A stretch of DNA of 64,000 nucleotides. It comes from Chloracidobacterium sp. GTDB taxonomy: Bacteria; Acidobacteriota; Blastocatellia; Pyrinomonadales; Pyrinomonadaceae. Below are positions 1-8,164 of this stretch, piece after piece. Made by a program: the position numbers and the translations under genes. The stretch covers positions 3,474,001 to 3,538,000 of the forward strand of contig JADJTD010000001.1 of NCBI GenBank assembly GCA_016711345.1, written 5' to 3'. The notes under the pieces were generated by a model that did not search any database, was not told the DNA's origin, and saw only the letters and a program-made list of their open reading frames with translations. Within the stretch, counting starts at the first letter, position 1. The number at the start of each line of letters is the position of its first letter.

Positions 1-1263
1 ACCGGGATGACGTCCGCGATGGCGTCGATGTTGACCGAGGGAACGGAAAATTACTCGAGCCTGCAGCTTGCTGAAAAGATCGAACGTCTAGGCGCAAGCA
101 TTGGTGCGAGTGCCTCAGACGATTTTACGATCATTTCTGCATCGAGCCTTTCGCTTTACCGGACTGAGATACTTGGTTTAATGGCGGAGGTCGTGTTGCG
201 GCCGACATTTCCTGAAGACGAACTTGATCTTTATCGCCGAAATACCGTAGAGAATCTCAAATTTCAACGTTCTCAGCCGGGCTTTCTAGCCGGCGAACAA
301 GCCGCGAAACTGATCTACGGCGAGCATCCGTATTCAAAGGTTTCGCCGAATGCCGAAAACATTGAGAAGCTTGACCGATCAAAGCTCGCAGAGTTTCATG
401 CGAAGGCGTTTATACCCAACAATGCGATGTTCATCGTCGTCGGCGACATCAAACGTGACGAATTTCTTACAGAGCTAAACGAACTTTTTGGCGACTGGCA
501 GCAGGGAAGTTTGCCCTCAGCATCGTTTGAAATGCCGCCTGCGCGCAGTACCCGCAGCCTTACGATAGTTGATCGGCCGGATTCCGCGCAGTCGAATATC
601 GTGTTGACCAATCTAGGCGTAAAGCGCACCGATCCAGACTATTTTCCGCTGATCGTTATGAATCAGGTTCTCGGTGCAGGAGCTTCGTCGCGTGTGTTTA
701 TGAATTTGCGTGAGGAAAAAGGTTATACCTACGGGGCATACACGCGTCTCGAAACAAAGAAACTGGCAGGCGATTTCGAAGCGACCGCCGAGGTGCGGAC
801 ATCTGTCACCGGCGATTCGTTAAAAGAATTTTTTTATGAACTCGACCGCATCCGAAATGAAAAGGTCGGTGAAACGGAATTAGCAGATGCTAAGAATTTT
901 CTCACGGGCGTCTTTCCTATCCGTGCTGAAACTCAGGAAGGCCTGACAAATTTAATAGTAAATCAAAACCTTTACGGTCTGCCGGATGACTATCTACAGA
1001 CTTACCGCGAGAATGTCGATGCTGTGACCGCTGATGATGTTCAGCGCATCGCGGTCAAACACGTTCGTCCGAGCGAAATGGCAATAGTGATAGTTGGAGA
1101 CGCCAGCGAAGTTCTGCCGCAGGCGAAAGAATATGCGGCGACGGTCGAGATCTTCGACACCGAAGGCAAACAAAAGAAGTTAACCACGAAAAAACACGAA
1201 AAGGCACCAAAAAGAAAAATTCTTTTTGGTGCCTTTTCGTTTAATTTAGTGGTTTCTTGCTAA
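1..1263 (+). CDS. M16 family (insulinase-like) metallopeptidase, 5'-truncated by the window edge
   Basis: The reading frame is open to base 1, so the N-terminus lies outside the window. What remains is the end of the first M16 half, a Peptidase_M16_C-like middle region and the C-terminal domain. The conserved Arg/Tyr stretch (LREEKGYTYGAY, about residues 235-246) is typical of the substrate-binding half of M16 proteins. The zinc motif HxxEH is not visible and would lie upstream, so whether this is a catalytic or non-catalytic M16 subunit cannot be decided. M16 proteins usually act in the periplasm and often occur as tandem pairs. The last 25 or so codons are unusual: Lys-rich and then hydrophobic, encoded by a palindromic repeat (see the repeat entry at 1182). 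The family identification is firm; the true length is unknown. Confidence 0.85.
   Translation, partial: TGMTSAMASMLTEGTENYSSLQLAEKIERLGASIGASASDDFTIISASSLSLYRTEILGLMAEVVLRPTFPEDELDLYRRNTVENLKFQRSQPGFLAGEQAAKLIYGEHPYSKVSPNAENIEKLDRSKLAEFHAKAFIPNNAMFIVVGDIKRDEFLTELNELFGDWQQGSLPSASFEMPPARSTRSLTIVDRPDSAQSNIVLTNLGVKRTDPDYFPLIVMNQVLGAGASSRVFMNLREEKGYTYGAYTRLETKKLAGDFEATAEVRTSVTGDSLKEFFYELDRIRNEKVGETELADAKNFLTGVFPIRAETQEGLTNLIVNQNLYGLPDDYLQTYRENVDAVTADDVQRIAVKHVRPSEMAIVIVGDASEVLPQAKEYAATVEIFDTEGKQKKLTTKKHEKAPKRKILFGAFSFNLVVSC
1182..1254. repeat. Palindromic repeat overlapping the M16 gene end; terminator-like
   Basis: The outer arms AACCAC and GTGGTT enclose a strong inner stem (AAAAGGCACCAAAAAG against CTTTTTGGTGCCTTTT). 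The element begins with a TTAACCACGAAAAACACGAAA-like segment that resembles dispersed repeats elsewhere in the window (59853, 11035). It lies inside the last codons of the M16 ORF. The stem followed by T-rich sequence could also terminate transcription between the convergent genes. Confidence 0.7.
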
Positions 1264-1652
1264 GGTTGCACGAACTGTATTATCGCAAAGTCCGCCCCCG
1301 AAGGGTCGGCGACCATTGCCATCCGTCCGACGCCTGGAGCATCGAATGGCGGAACTCGAATGCTGCCGCCATTCTCCGTGATCTTTGTTACTGTTTCATC
1401 CGCATTATCGACGGCTATGTAAGTTGCCCAGTGTGACGGCAATTCGGCCGGCCAGTTCTCGTCCATCGCCATCATGCCGCCGGAAGAAACGCCGCCCATG
1501 ACAATCTCTTTGTACTCCATTGGAGACAGCTTGGACTGTGGCAATTCCCAGCCAAACATCTTGGTGTAAAACTCCATCGCCGTCGGCAGATCCTTCGTTC
1601 TCAATTCCCGCCAGCATATTTCTCCAGCCTTTGGTATGTTAAATTCAGCCAT
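1260..1652 (-). CDS. VOC-family (glyoxalase/bleomycin-resistance-like) protein
   Basis: A 130-residue protein with the paired beta-alpha-beta-beta-beta modules of the vicinal oxygen chelate fold: an N-terminal WRELRTKD...FYTKMFGWE module and a C-terminal module ending in ADPSGADFAIIQ. The substrate cannot be inferred. An ORF extends further upstream, but the start at 1652 is chosen because a strong GGAGGA ribosome-binding site sits just before that ATG and the upstream extension is unlike the family. It overlaps the 3' end of the upstream VOC gene by 8 bases, so the two are translationally coupled paralogues. Its stop codon lies on the opposite strand against the end of the M16 gene (convergent overlap). 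Confidence 0.85.
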   Translation of the reverse strand: MAEFNIPKAGEICWRELRTKDLPTAMEFYTKMFGWELPQSKLSPMEYKEIVMGGVSSGGMMAMDENWPAELPSHWATYIAVDNADETVTKITENGGSIRVPPFDAPGVGRMAMVADPSGADFAIIQFVQP

Positions 1653-2088
1653 TGTGTCCTCCTTCTGCCATCTTAAAGGTTGAAAATATTGCTCCTGTTG
1701 GATCCTGAATAATACACATGCGGCCAACATTGGGAACATCCAGCGGGCCGTTAATTATTGTCGCCCCGAGTTCGACAGCCAGTTTTGCGTTTTCGTCAAC
1801 GTCGTCAACGCCAACGTAAGTCATAAAATGCGGCGGCGGTACAGGTTGACCGGGTGCGCACATTTCCGGGATTATTTCATACAAGCCGCCAGCCGGATAA
1901 TCACCGCCGGTCGAGTATTCGTGATATGCAAAGCCGTCAACCGCTTTGCTGTCCTGAAATTTCCATCCAAAGACGTTAGTGTAAAACGCCTTACATTTCT
2001 CGGCATCGTTGCCGGCTATTTCGGTCCAACAGAATGTGCCGTGAGGTATTCCGCCCCATTCGGCCATTTCACTTGCTTGTTCCGCCAT
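1645..2088 (-). CDS. VOC-family (glyoxalase/bleomycin-resistance-like) protein
   Basis: A 147-residue protein of the vicinal oxygen chelate superfamily. It shows an N-terminal FCWTEIAGNDAEKCKAFY module and a second module ending in NVGRMCIIQDPTGAIFSTF. It is a paralogue of the overlapping downstream gene and probably the first gene of a two-gene unit. A TCACATGG context with an upstream AGGAG-like site (read on the minus strand) supports the start at 2088. Proteins of this subgroup are often annotated as hydroxylase-associated or lactoylglutathione lyase-like, but no reaction can be assigned from sequence alone. Confidence 0.85.
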   Translation of the reverse strand: MAEQASEMAEWGGIPHGTFCWTEIAGNDAEKCKAFYTNVFGWKFQDSKAVDGFAYHEYSTGGDYPAGGLYEIIPEMCAPGQPVPPPHFMTYVGVDDVDENAKLAVELGATIINGPLDVPNVGRMCIIQDPTGAIFSTFKMAEGGHNG

Positions 2089-2178
2089 GTGAGTTTCTCC
2101 TTTAATTAAAATGTGTAACTAAATATTGTCCGATTGCTTTTTAATACGCAAGCAAAGGTGGTTTTGTTTTTGATGAAA

Positions 2179-2254
2179 AATTGCCCGCGAATACATACGA
2201 ATCTAGCCATTTATCTCTTCTGTTTGTATTAGTTCGAGCTATTCGCGGGCAAAA
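2179..2254. repeat. Dispersed palindromic element (GCCCGCGAATA type)
   Basis: The arms ATTGCCCGCGAATA (2180-2193) and TATTCGCGGGCAA (2240-2252) form a near-perfect inverted repeat separated by about 46 bases that themselves pair imperfectly. It occupies the 258-base gap between the VOC pair and the Rad52-like gene. No convincing gene lies in the gap. It could act as a terminator of the minus-strand Rad52-like transcript, but there is no clear T-run. Confidence 0.6.
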
Positions 2255-2346
2255 TATGACGTTTTGGACCGTCGCCGTGTATTTGCGCTTTGGAGGTAAA
2301 GCTTGGCAGGATTCAGCAACGGCCCAAAACTATCGTGTTGCAGCCA

Positions 2347-3078
2347 TCAACCTACACGTCTGATCGGGACGGTGTTGTTCTGCTGCAAATTCTGTAGATG
2401 TGTGATCAACTCCGACGCTGCCCGTTTTGAAAGCTCCGCAATGCTGCACTTCATCAATTGCGTGCATTCTGTCTCGGCGTCAAGATTTGCTTCGCGTGAG
2501 ATCGCTCGGATCATGCTCAGTTGTTTTGAGGTGATCATGTCGCCCAGACTCTTTGCGATAGGATCATTAAACGGTAATTGCTGTGATGCAGCAGCCGGTG
2601 GAACTACTGCATTTTCAGCCTGCTCGATCGAGTCGACCTCACGTTTGTATAATTCGCGGGCTATACCAAACTTGACCGCAGCGCGTTTCAACGCATCATG
2701 CTCGGCTTTTTTAATGCCTGTTTCGCTCGCCGTTTTTCCTGTCCCGACACCTTCGCGTGTTATACCGTCGATCGTGATCGCTACTGTTACCGTGATTATG
2801 TCTCCGATCGCTCTAATATCTTTTACGGTATGACCCCAATTCGGAGCGTGCTCGTCGAGAATGTCGGCGACGGTATGCCACTCGACATATTCGACCATAT
2901 GGATATTGCCGTTGCGGTCGCTTCGTCCGGCACGTTGTCGAACCAAGTTTGGATCGACCGTCTTGCGAAGTTCGCGTAAAGTAGTTGAAAAATCGAGGAC
3001 GTTGCTCGCGATCTCGTTTAACTCAAATAGGGTTGCCGTTTCTTGTGTCTTCGTTTCGTTGCTAGCGTTGCTGTTCAT
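2347..3078 (-). CDS. Rad52/Rad22-family single-strand annealing protein (DdrA-like)
   Basis: A 243-residue protein with a Rad52-type DNA-binding core at about residues 40-150: a VRQRAGR...VEYVEWHTVADIL segment, an I/V-rich beta sheet, and the GIKKAEHDALKRAAVKFGIARELY helix that is diagnostic of the family. These proteins bind single-stranded DNA and promote annealing in repair or phage-type recombination. The C-terminal part (residues 180-240) is a small helical region starting ITSKQLSMIRAI, as seen in other bacterial Rad52-like proteins and in some DdrA-type proteins. An AAGGAG site precedes the ATG at 3078. It is transcribed divergently from an XRE regulator with palindromes in between, which suggests damage- or stress-responsive control. 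Not obviously in a prophage. Confidence 0.8.
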   Translation of the reverse strand: MNSNASNETKTQETATLFELNEIASNVLDFSTTLRELRKTVDPNLVRQRAGRSDRNGNIHMVEYVEWHTVADILDEHAPNWGHTVKDIRAIGDIITVTVAITIDGITREGVGTGKTASETGIKKAEHDALKRAAVKFGIARELYKREVDSIEQAENAVVPPAAASQQLPFNDPIAKSLGDMITSKQLSMIRAISREANLDAETECTQLMKCSIAELSKRAASELITHLQNLQQNNTVPIRRVG

Positions 3079-3102
3079 TTTAGTCTCCTTGTGTGTGTCT
3101 AA

Positions 3103-3320
3103 ATCGTTACGGGTTGATCGTAACGATTCTGTTCGCGGCCGATTTGGCCACTCAGTTATTGTTTGTCAGTAGATAAGAATTTCATCAATGAAACCTTGCA
3201 TCTGTGAAACATCGTATCAGAATAATTTTTCTGTTGCAAGCGTAAAACTCGCTTGCATTTAAAAAAATGATGTGGTACGTTTTATCTGTGCAATAGAAAG
3301 CATCGGTGATACTGCGATGC
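3103..3320. promoter_or_regulatory. Divergent control region with three palindromes
   Basis: Between the Rad52-like gene (minus) and the XRE regulator (plus) are three inverted repeats: ATCGTTACG-7 nt-CGTAACGAT (3103-3127), TGCAAGCG-7 nt-CGCTTGCA (3235-3257) and GCATCG-9 nt-CGATGC (3300-3320). The first two are perfect and share a 7-nt spacer. Such symmetry suits dimeric helix-turn-helix operators, and the adjacent XRE protein is the natural candidate to bind. The half-site sequences differ, so they may serve different regulators or be RNA hairpins in the leaders. Confidence 0.5.
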
Positions 3321-3360
3321 GGCTTACGATTAAAATTGCAAAAATTTAGGAGAAAAAAAC

Positions 3361-3762
3361 ATGAGATCTAAAAATGAAAGTTTGATAAGTACATCGGAAT
3401 TAGGCCAGGCGATCAAAAGACGCCGTGAAGAATTGGATTTGAGTTTACGTGATGTCGGGGATCTGACGCAGGTTTCGGCTTCAACACTTTCGCGTATTGA
3501 GAACGGCACAGGCCGTCCCGATGCAGACAACATTGCTCGTTTGACGCAATGGCTTGATATTCCGGTTGACCGTCTGATGACAAAACATCTGACAAAGAAC
3601 GTCGAGCCGGTTGTTTATTACCCGCACGAAAAGACAACCGATATTATCGAAGCTCACCTGCGAGCCGATAAAGATCTGACGCCTGAGATGGCAAAGGCCC
3701 TTTCTGAACTTTTCCGAGTTGCCTATAAACAGTTCAGCAAGAAGGGCATGAGCAAAAAGTAA
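3361..3762 (+). CDS. XRE-family transcriptional regulator
   Basis: A 133-residue protein with a Cro/C1-type helix-turn-helix at about residues 14-70 (ELGQAIKRRREELDLSLRDV, SASTLSRIENGTGRPD). It has a short C-terminal helical part rich in Leu/Ala that may mediate dimerization. A TAGGAG site lies 8 bases before the ATG. Size and layout resemble small XRE repressors such as DdrO of Deinococcus, and it faces a Rad52/DdrA-like gene across a palindrome-rich gap. Whether it needs a protease partner (IrrE/ImmA-like) is unknown; none is seen in the window. Confidence 0.85.
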   Translation: MRSKNESLISTSELGQAIKRRREELDLSLRDVGDLTQVSASTLSRIENGTGRPDADNIARLTQWLDIPVDRLMTKHLTKNVEPVVYYPHEKTTDIIEAHLRADKDLTPEMAKALSELFRVAYKQFSKKGMSKK

Positions 3763-3807
3763 TAACAAAACGGACGTAAACACTAAAGCACACAATATAC
3801 AACGAAC

Positions 3808-4206
3808 ATGAGACACATAACTCACAAAATTGAAGGAATAGGGTTTTATAACTTGGCGGGTATCGACACAGCTTTTGTGTTGTTTTTTCTGTCAATGGAG
3901 TACGGGCGTTCCAATCGATTATTTTCGATGGACTCATTGTTGATCGCCATTACGATGGCGATGCTGGCCGTGCTGCCGTATTTTTTGCCATCGCGGTACG
4001 AGAAGCCGCAGTTTGGCAACTGGCTCATTGGACGCACCGCTCTGGCGTTGTTTGGAGTAGTGTTCGGTGTTTTCTTTAAGCAAAGCGTCGGCGTTACATT
4101 CCCGGAATCGATCAGATTCGCTCCGATGACATTTCTGATACTGGCATCAATGGTGAGCTGTTATCTTCAGTTTTATGGGCTAATGAAACTCCGTCTGGCG
4201 AAATAG
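3808..4206 (+). CDS. Small four-helix membrane protein of unknown function
   Basis: 132 residues with four hydrophobic segments at roughly 20-35, 45-65, 75-95 and 105-125, separated by short basic loops (PSRYEKPQFGNW). No family is recognised. It follows the XRE regulator by 45 bases on the same strand and may share its transcript. A bidirectional terminator-like hairpin follows. Confidence 0.65.
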   Translation: MRHITHKIEGIGFYNLAGIDTAFVLFFLSMEYGRSNRLFSMDSLLIAITMAMLAVLPYFLPSRYEKPQFGNWLIGRTALALFGVVFGVFFKQSVGVTFPESIRFAPMTFLILASMVSCYLQFYGLMKLRLAK

Positions 4207-4231
4207 GCAAAAGGCTCTAGGCGAGAGAAAT

Positions 4232-4275
4232 AAAGATCCGTGCGTGTTTTGAAAACATGTACGGATCTTTTTATG
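4232..4275. terminator. Bidirectional rho-independent terminator
   Basis: The stem AAAGATCCGT (4232-4241) pairs with ACGGATCTTT (4261-4270), with an inner TGTTTT/AAAACA stem, and is followed by a T-rich stretch. It sits between the convergent membrane-protein gene and the DAHP synthase gene, so it can serve both strands. Confidence 0.75.
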
Positions 4276-4301
4276 TGAAATGTTAGGTAGGTTCGCTGCG
4301 A

Positions 4302-5336
4302 TCAACGGCCTTCGGCAAATGCTGAGGCCGTCACGTTGACGGCTTCATGAATTGTCCGAACTTGTGTAACGAGTTCAAGATACTGTTTTAGCGTTAACGC
4401 CTGTGCCCCATCGCAAAGTGCCTCTTCGGGACAGGGATGGACCTCGATTATCAACCCGTCAGCACCTACAGCGACAGCAGCCCGGGACATTGGGCCGACC
4501 ATGTAATTGTGGCCGGTTCCGTGTGAAGGATCGACGATCACAGGCAGGTGAGACATCCTGTGAATGGCTGGAACGATCGAAAGATCGAGCGTGTTGCGTG
4601 CGTGGCCCGAAAAGGTGCGAATGCCGCGCTCGCACAAGATCACGTCACTATTGCCTTCTGCCATGACGTATTCCGCTGCGAGGAGCAGTTCGTCAAGCGT
4701 TGCCGAAAGGCCACGTTTCAAAAGCACCGGTTTCCGTGTTTTGCCGACATATTTGAGCAGGGAAAAGTTCTGCATATTGCGGGCGCCGATCTGGATACAG
4801 TCGCCGTACTTTTCAACGGCGTCAACACCTGCTTCATCCATCGCTTCGGTCACAATATTTAGCCCAAACTCCTCACGAACCTCAGCAAGAATTTTCAGAC
4901 CATCTTCGCCCATGCCCTGAAATGCATACGGTGACGTTCGGGGTTTAAACGCACCACCTCGGAAGAACTTAGCTCCGCTTTCCGCAACGATTTTCGCAGT
5001 CGCAAATACCTGTTCGTGGTTTTCGAGAGCGCACGGGCCGGCGATCATTGCGAGTTCACCACCTCCAATTGATGCGTTCCCAATCCGTATAACCGTCCGC
5101 TCTTTCTGCTGATTTTTTGAAATTAATTTATATGACTGCGTCACACGAACTGCGTCGGCGACGCCCGGAAGTGTTTCAAAATGTGCAGGATCGATGGAGC
5201 CTTTGTTTCCGGTGACGCCAATCGCAGTGCGATTTTCACCAGGCATCCTATGGGCCGAAAAACCCAGATTTTCTATAGTTTCAACTACTTTTTCAATCTC
5301 GGAAGGCGATGCATCCGGCTTCATTACGATCAGCAT
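4302..5336 (-). CDS. aroF: 3-deoxy-7-phosphoheptulonate (DAHP) synthase, AroF I-beta type with N-terminal regulatory domain
   Basis: A 344-residue enzyme that condenses phosphoenolpyruvate and erythrose-4-phosphate, the first step of the shikimate pathway. Residues 1-70 form a ferredoxin-like domain that in this subgroup mediates feedback control by aromatic amino acids, as in the Thermotoga enzyme. The TIM-barrel core shows the GPCALEN motif, RGGAFKPRTSPYAFQG, LLKRG and DPSHGTGH, all characteristic of the KDPG-synthase-like type I-beta family. The gene is followed 3' by a shared terminator and lies downstream of argS on the same strand with a 61-base gap that contains an AACTTAAA/CTTTAAGTT palindrome. 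Confidence 0.93.
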   Translation of the reverse strand: MLIVMKPDASPSEIEKVVETIENLGFSAHRMPGENRTAIGVTGNKGSIDPAHFETLPGVADAVRVTQSYKLISKNQQKERTVIRIGNASIGGGELAMIAGPCALENHEQVFATAKIVAESGAKFFRGGAFKPRTSPYAFQGMGEDGLKILAEVREEFGLNIVTEAMDEAGVDAVEKYGDCIQIGARNMQNFSLLKYVGKTRKPVLLKRGLSATLDELLLAAEYVMAEGNSDVILCERGIRTFSGHARNTLDLSIVPAIHRMSHLPVIVDPSHGTGHNYMVGPMSRAAVAVGADGLIIEVHPCPEEALCDGAQALTLKQYLELVTQVRTIHEAVNVTASAFAEGR

Positions 5337-5397
5337 AAATGGTGTTGCGAAACTTAAACTTTAAGTTTTGCTCGCGGAATTTGCAACAGGCGCCAAC

Positions 5398-7416
5398 TTA
5401 CATCCTTTCCGGCACTTCGATGCCAAGGGTGGCGAGAGCCGACGTTAATGCCCGCCGGGCCATGTCGGCAACCGTGATTAGAACAGCACGTTTCACATCG
5501 TCCGTTTCAGCGATGATCTTGTGATTATGGTAGAAGAGGTTGAACGCCTTGGCCAAAGTAAACGTGTATTTTGCGAGAATTGCCGGTTCATTTGCCACAG
5601 CGGCTTGCCTGACAGTCTCTTCAAGCCGCGACGCAAGGACCGCCATCGACCAAATGTCATCACCCGTCTCACTGGAAAGGACCGAGATAATCTTCGATGG
5701 ATCGCAGGCAGCCAAATTGCGCTCAGATACTCCATTTTTCTCGAGTTTTCGAAAAATAGAGTTTGCTCGTACGGCCGAATACTGGCAAAAACAGCCGGTT
5801 TCACCCTCGAATGAAAGAGCTTCCTTAAAATCAAAAACGATGACCGTATTTCGTGTGAATTTCAGCAAGAAATATCGCAATGCACCGACCGCTATCTGCC
5901 TTGCGATCAAACGCTTTTCTTCATTTTTCGCATCAGGATGACGCGATTCGACTTCGGCGAGTGCGTTTGTTTCGAGACGGTCGATGAGGTCGTCGGCCTT
6001 GACGCCGAGGCCTTTGCGTCCGCTCATCTCTATAAAAGGTTTTTTGCGATCATCTTCGGACAGCGTGAATCCTAGTTCCTCAGCCGCAGCGGGCGAAAGA
6101 GCTACCATCTCATAAGAGAGATGAATGCTGGCCTTTTCACCGCGTTCTGGTGAGATCGCTGCAACACCTTTTCGGACTATGTCCTGCGGATAGGATTGTC
6201 GTGAATCAATTACGTTGTAGATCGTCTCGCCGCCGCCGAAATGTGGAACGTCTTCATGAAGATTGGCAGCCTGCGTTACGGCGGTCGTTATCCACACATC
6301 CTGGCTGTTCTTGTATTTGTGAAAATACCTGTAATTGAAATCTAGACCCAGAATTCCTAGCTTCCACATCTGATAGGCAATATCTTTACCTGTGTATGTG
6401 ACCGTTCCGTTTGAACGGACAAGTATCTTGTCGGTTTCGTGTTCGTCATTCCCAGATTGTTCTTCAAACGGCATGACCCAACAGCCTTTGTGATTGCCTT
6501 CACTTTCGTAATGGATCACACCAAGCTGTTTCATTTGCTCAAATGCCTTGTCCCAAAAATGAAGGTGCAATATTTCCGACTCACGAGGCAACAGATCGTA
6601 GCGGATAGAAAGCCGTTCCATTGTATCGAGTATGCATTCGACATTTCTGGTCGCTACGAAATCAGCCAATTCAGCGGTCGCGTTGTTGCCTTCCTCGATC
6701 AGGTGAAGAACCTCGGCACGTTTTTGTTTTAGCTCCTCATTGGTTTGATACTCAACGCCGACCTTTGCGTAGAGGTCCCAACAATAGTAATCAAAACTCT
6801 TGCCCGCCGCTTTTAGTCCAGAATCGAGGGCCTTGATCGCGGCCAGATCTTTGTTTTCCAGATAAATGAATCCAACCACAACATCCGCGACCTGAACGCC
6901 GGTGTTGTCGATGTAATTTTGTACTTCTACGCGTTTTCCGGTGGCTTTGAGGATGCGTTGAAAAGTATCGCCAAGCACCGAGTTTCGAACATGGCCGATG
7001 TGAGCAGCTTTATTCGGGTTTACGGAAGTGTGCTCGACGCAAACCTTGGGCGAATCATCGGAATTTGACTCAGACAAGTGCGGCAGAGGTTCGGCAGCGG
7101 TATTTTGTAGGAGAAAAGATCCACGGTCAAAGAAAATATTAAGATAACCGGCACCTGCGACCTCGACCTTGCTTACAAATTCGTTCGATTCCAATGCAGC
7201 CTTTAGCTGTTCCGCCAGTTCGCGTGGATTCTTCTTTTCGCCAGTTGATTGTTTGATCTGTTTGGCAAGTTCAAAGCCAATAGGGAAGGCAAGGTCGCCA
7301 AGCTCCGTTTTTGGCGGCGTCTCGACAACGATCTGGTCCAGTTCGACGTTGAATTGTGAACGAGCTGTATCTTTTACGGTTTCGCGTAGGATCTGCTGAA
7401 TTTCGATGATTGTCAT
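5398..7416 (-). CDS. argS: Arginyl-tRNA synthetase
   Basis: A 672-residue class I aminoacyl-tRNA synthetase. It has an N-terminal additional domain (residues 1-105), the PNKAAHIGHVRNSVLGD signature with its HIGH motif around residue 140, a Rossmann catalytic domain, a KMSK-like loop that appears degenerate (SGRKGLGVK), and a C-terminal DALR anticodon-binding domain (LLKFTRNTVIVFDF...FNLFYHNHKI). At 672 residues it is about 100 longer than the E. coli enzyme. It charges tRNA-Arg in the cytoplasm. Start at the ATG at 7416; the gene is divergent from folE. Confidence 0.95.
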   Translation of the reverse strand: MTIIEIQQILRETVKDTARSQFNVELDQIVVETPPKTELGDLAFPIGFELAKQIKQSTGEKKNPRELAEQLKAALESNEFVSKVEVAGAGYLNIFFDRGSFLLQNTAAEPLPHLSESNSDDSPKVCVEHTSVNPNKAAHIGHVRNSVLGDTFQRILKATGKRVEVQNYIDNTGVQVADVVVGFIYLENKDLAAIKALDSGLKAAGKSFDYYCWDLYAKVGVEYQTNEELKQKRAEVLHLIEEGNNATAELADFVATRNVECILDTMERLSIRYDLLPRESEILHLHFWDKAFEQMKQLGVIHYESEGNHKGCWVMPFEEQSGNDEHETDKILVRSNGTVTYTGKDIAYQMWKLGILGLDFNYRYFHKYKNSQDVWITTAVTQAANLHEDVPHFGGGETIYNVIDSRQSYPQDIVRKGVAAISPERGEKASIHLSYEMVALSPAAAEELGFTLSEDDRKKPFIEMSGRKGLGVKADDLIDRLETNALAEVESRHPDAKNEEKRLIARQIAVGALRYFLLKFTRNTVIVFDFKEALSFEGETGCFCQYSAVRANSIFRKLEKNGVSERNLAACDPSKIISVLSSETGDDIWSMAVLASRLEETVRQAAVANEPAILAKYTFTLAKAFNLFYHNHKIIAETDDVKRAVLITVADMARRALTSALATLGIEVPERM

Positions 7417-7576
7417 TACGTTGTCTATCTAACACACAAGCGATAAAGTCGTAATTATAGACGTTCAATTTGGGAGATAGCAAAAGGTGCCAGAAACACC
7501 GCATCGTGTAACTTTTTCTTTTTCTTGCAAAACGGATAAACTCTTTACTTCACGCGAGCTAAAATGGCGCAGCTAT

Positions 7577-8158
7577 ATGGCACAAAAAAAGCAAAAAAAG
7601 GTTGATCTAAAGAAAATCGGACAAGGTGTGCGGCTGATTCTAGAAGGGATCGGCGAGGACCCTGATAGAGAAGGTTTGCAAAAAACGCCGGAACGCGTTG
7701 CTGATTTTTACGCGGAATTGACAGAAGGAATGTGGATCGACCCTAGCCAGCATATCGTGCCGCTGCCCGGCGATTCGCACGACGAAATGGTGATCGTCAA
7801 GGACATTTCGATCGCATCCGTTTGTGAACATCATCTCGCTCCGTTCACAGGCAAATGTCACATTGCCTATATTCCAAAAGGTGGCCGAATAATCGGGCTT
7901 TCAAAACTGGCTCGGATCGCGGAGATCTTTGCCCGCCGACTTCAGGTCCAGGAACGTCTCACGCAGCAGATCGCTCAGACGCTTTTCGATAAACTCGACC
8001 CGATCGGCGTTATGGTCGTTGTTGAAGCTGAGCATACATGCATGACTCTTCGCGGGGTCAAAAAGCCCGGTGCGGTTACTATCACTTCGGCTGTTCTTGG
8101 TGGTTTCCGAACGGATTCGCGAACTCGTGCGGAAGCAATGTCATTGATAAAAGGATAG
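7577..8158 (+). CDS. folE: GTP cyclohydrolase I (type IA)
   Basis: 193 residues from the ATG at 7577. A longer open frame reaches upstream to a GTG at 7487, but that extension lacks family similarity. The enzyme converts GTP to dihydroneopterin triphosphate, the first step of folate and pterin synthesis. Zinc ligands are visible in ASVCEHHLAPF and in EHTCMTLRGVKKPGA, and the GEDPDREGLQKTPERVA helix is typical. It is followed after 6 bases by metG and is divergent from argS. Confidence 0.95.
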   Translation: MAQKKQKKVDLKKIGQGVRLILEGIGEDPDREGLQKTPERVADFYAELTEGMWIDPSQHIVPLPGDSHDEMVIVKDISIASVCEHHLAPFTGKCHIAYIPKGGRIIGLSKLARIAEIFARRLQVQERLTQQIAQTLFDKLDPIGVMVVVEAEHTCMTLRGVKKPGAVTITSAVLGGFRTDSRTRAEAMSLIKG

Positions 8159-8164
8159 GGTAAA

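Noticed and set aside
2303..2833. Plus-strand 176-codon frame opposite the Rad52-like gene
   Set aside because: It is the antisense shadow of a conserved gene and has Cys/Ser-rich, non-protein-like composition.
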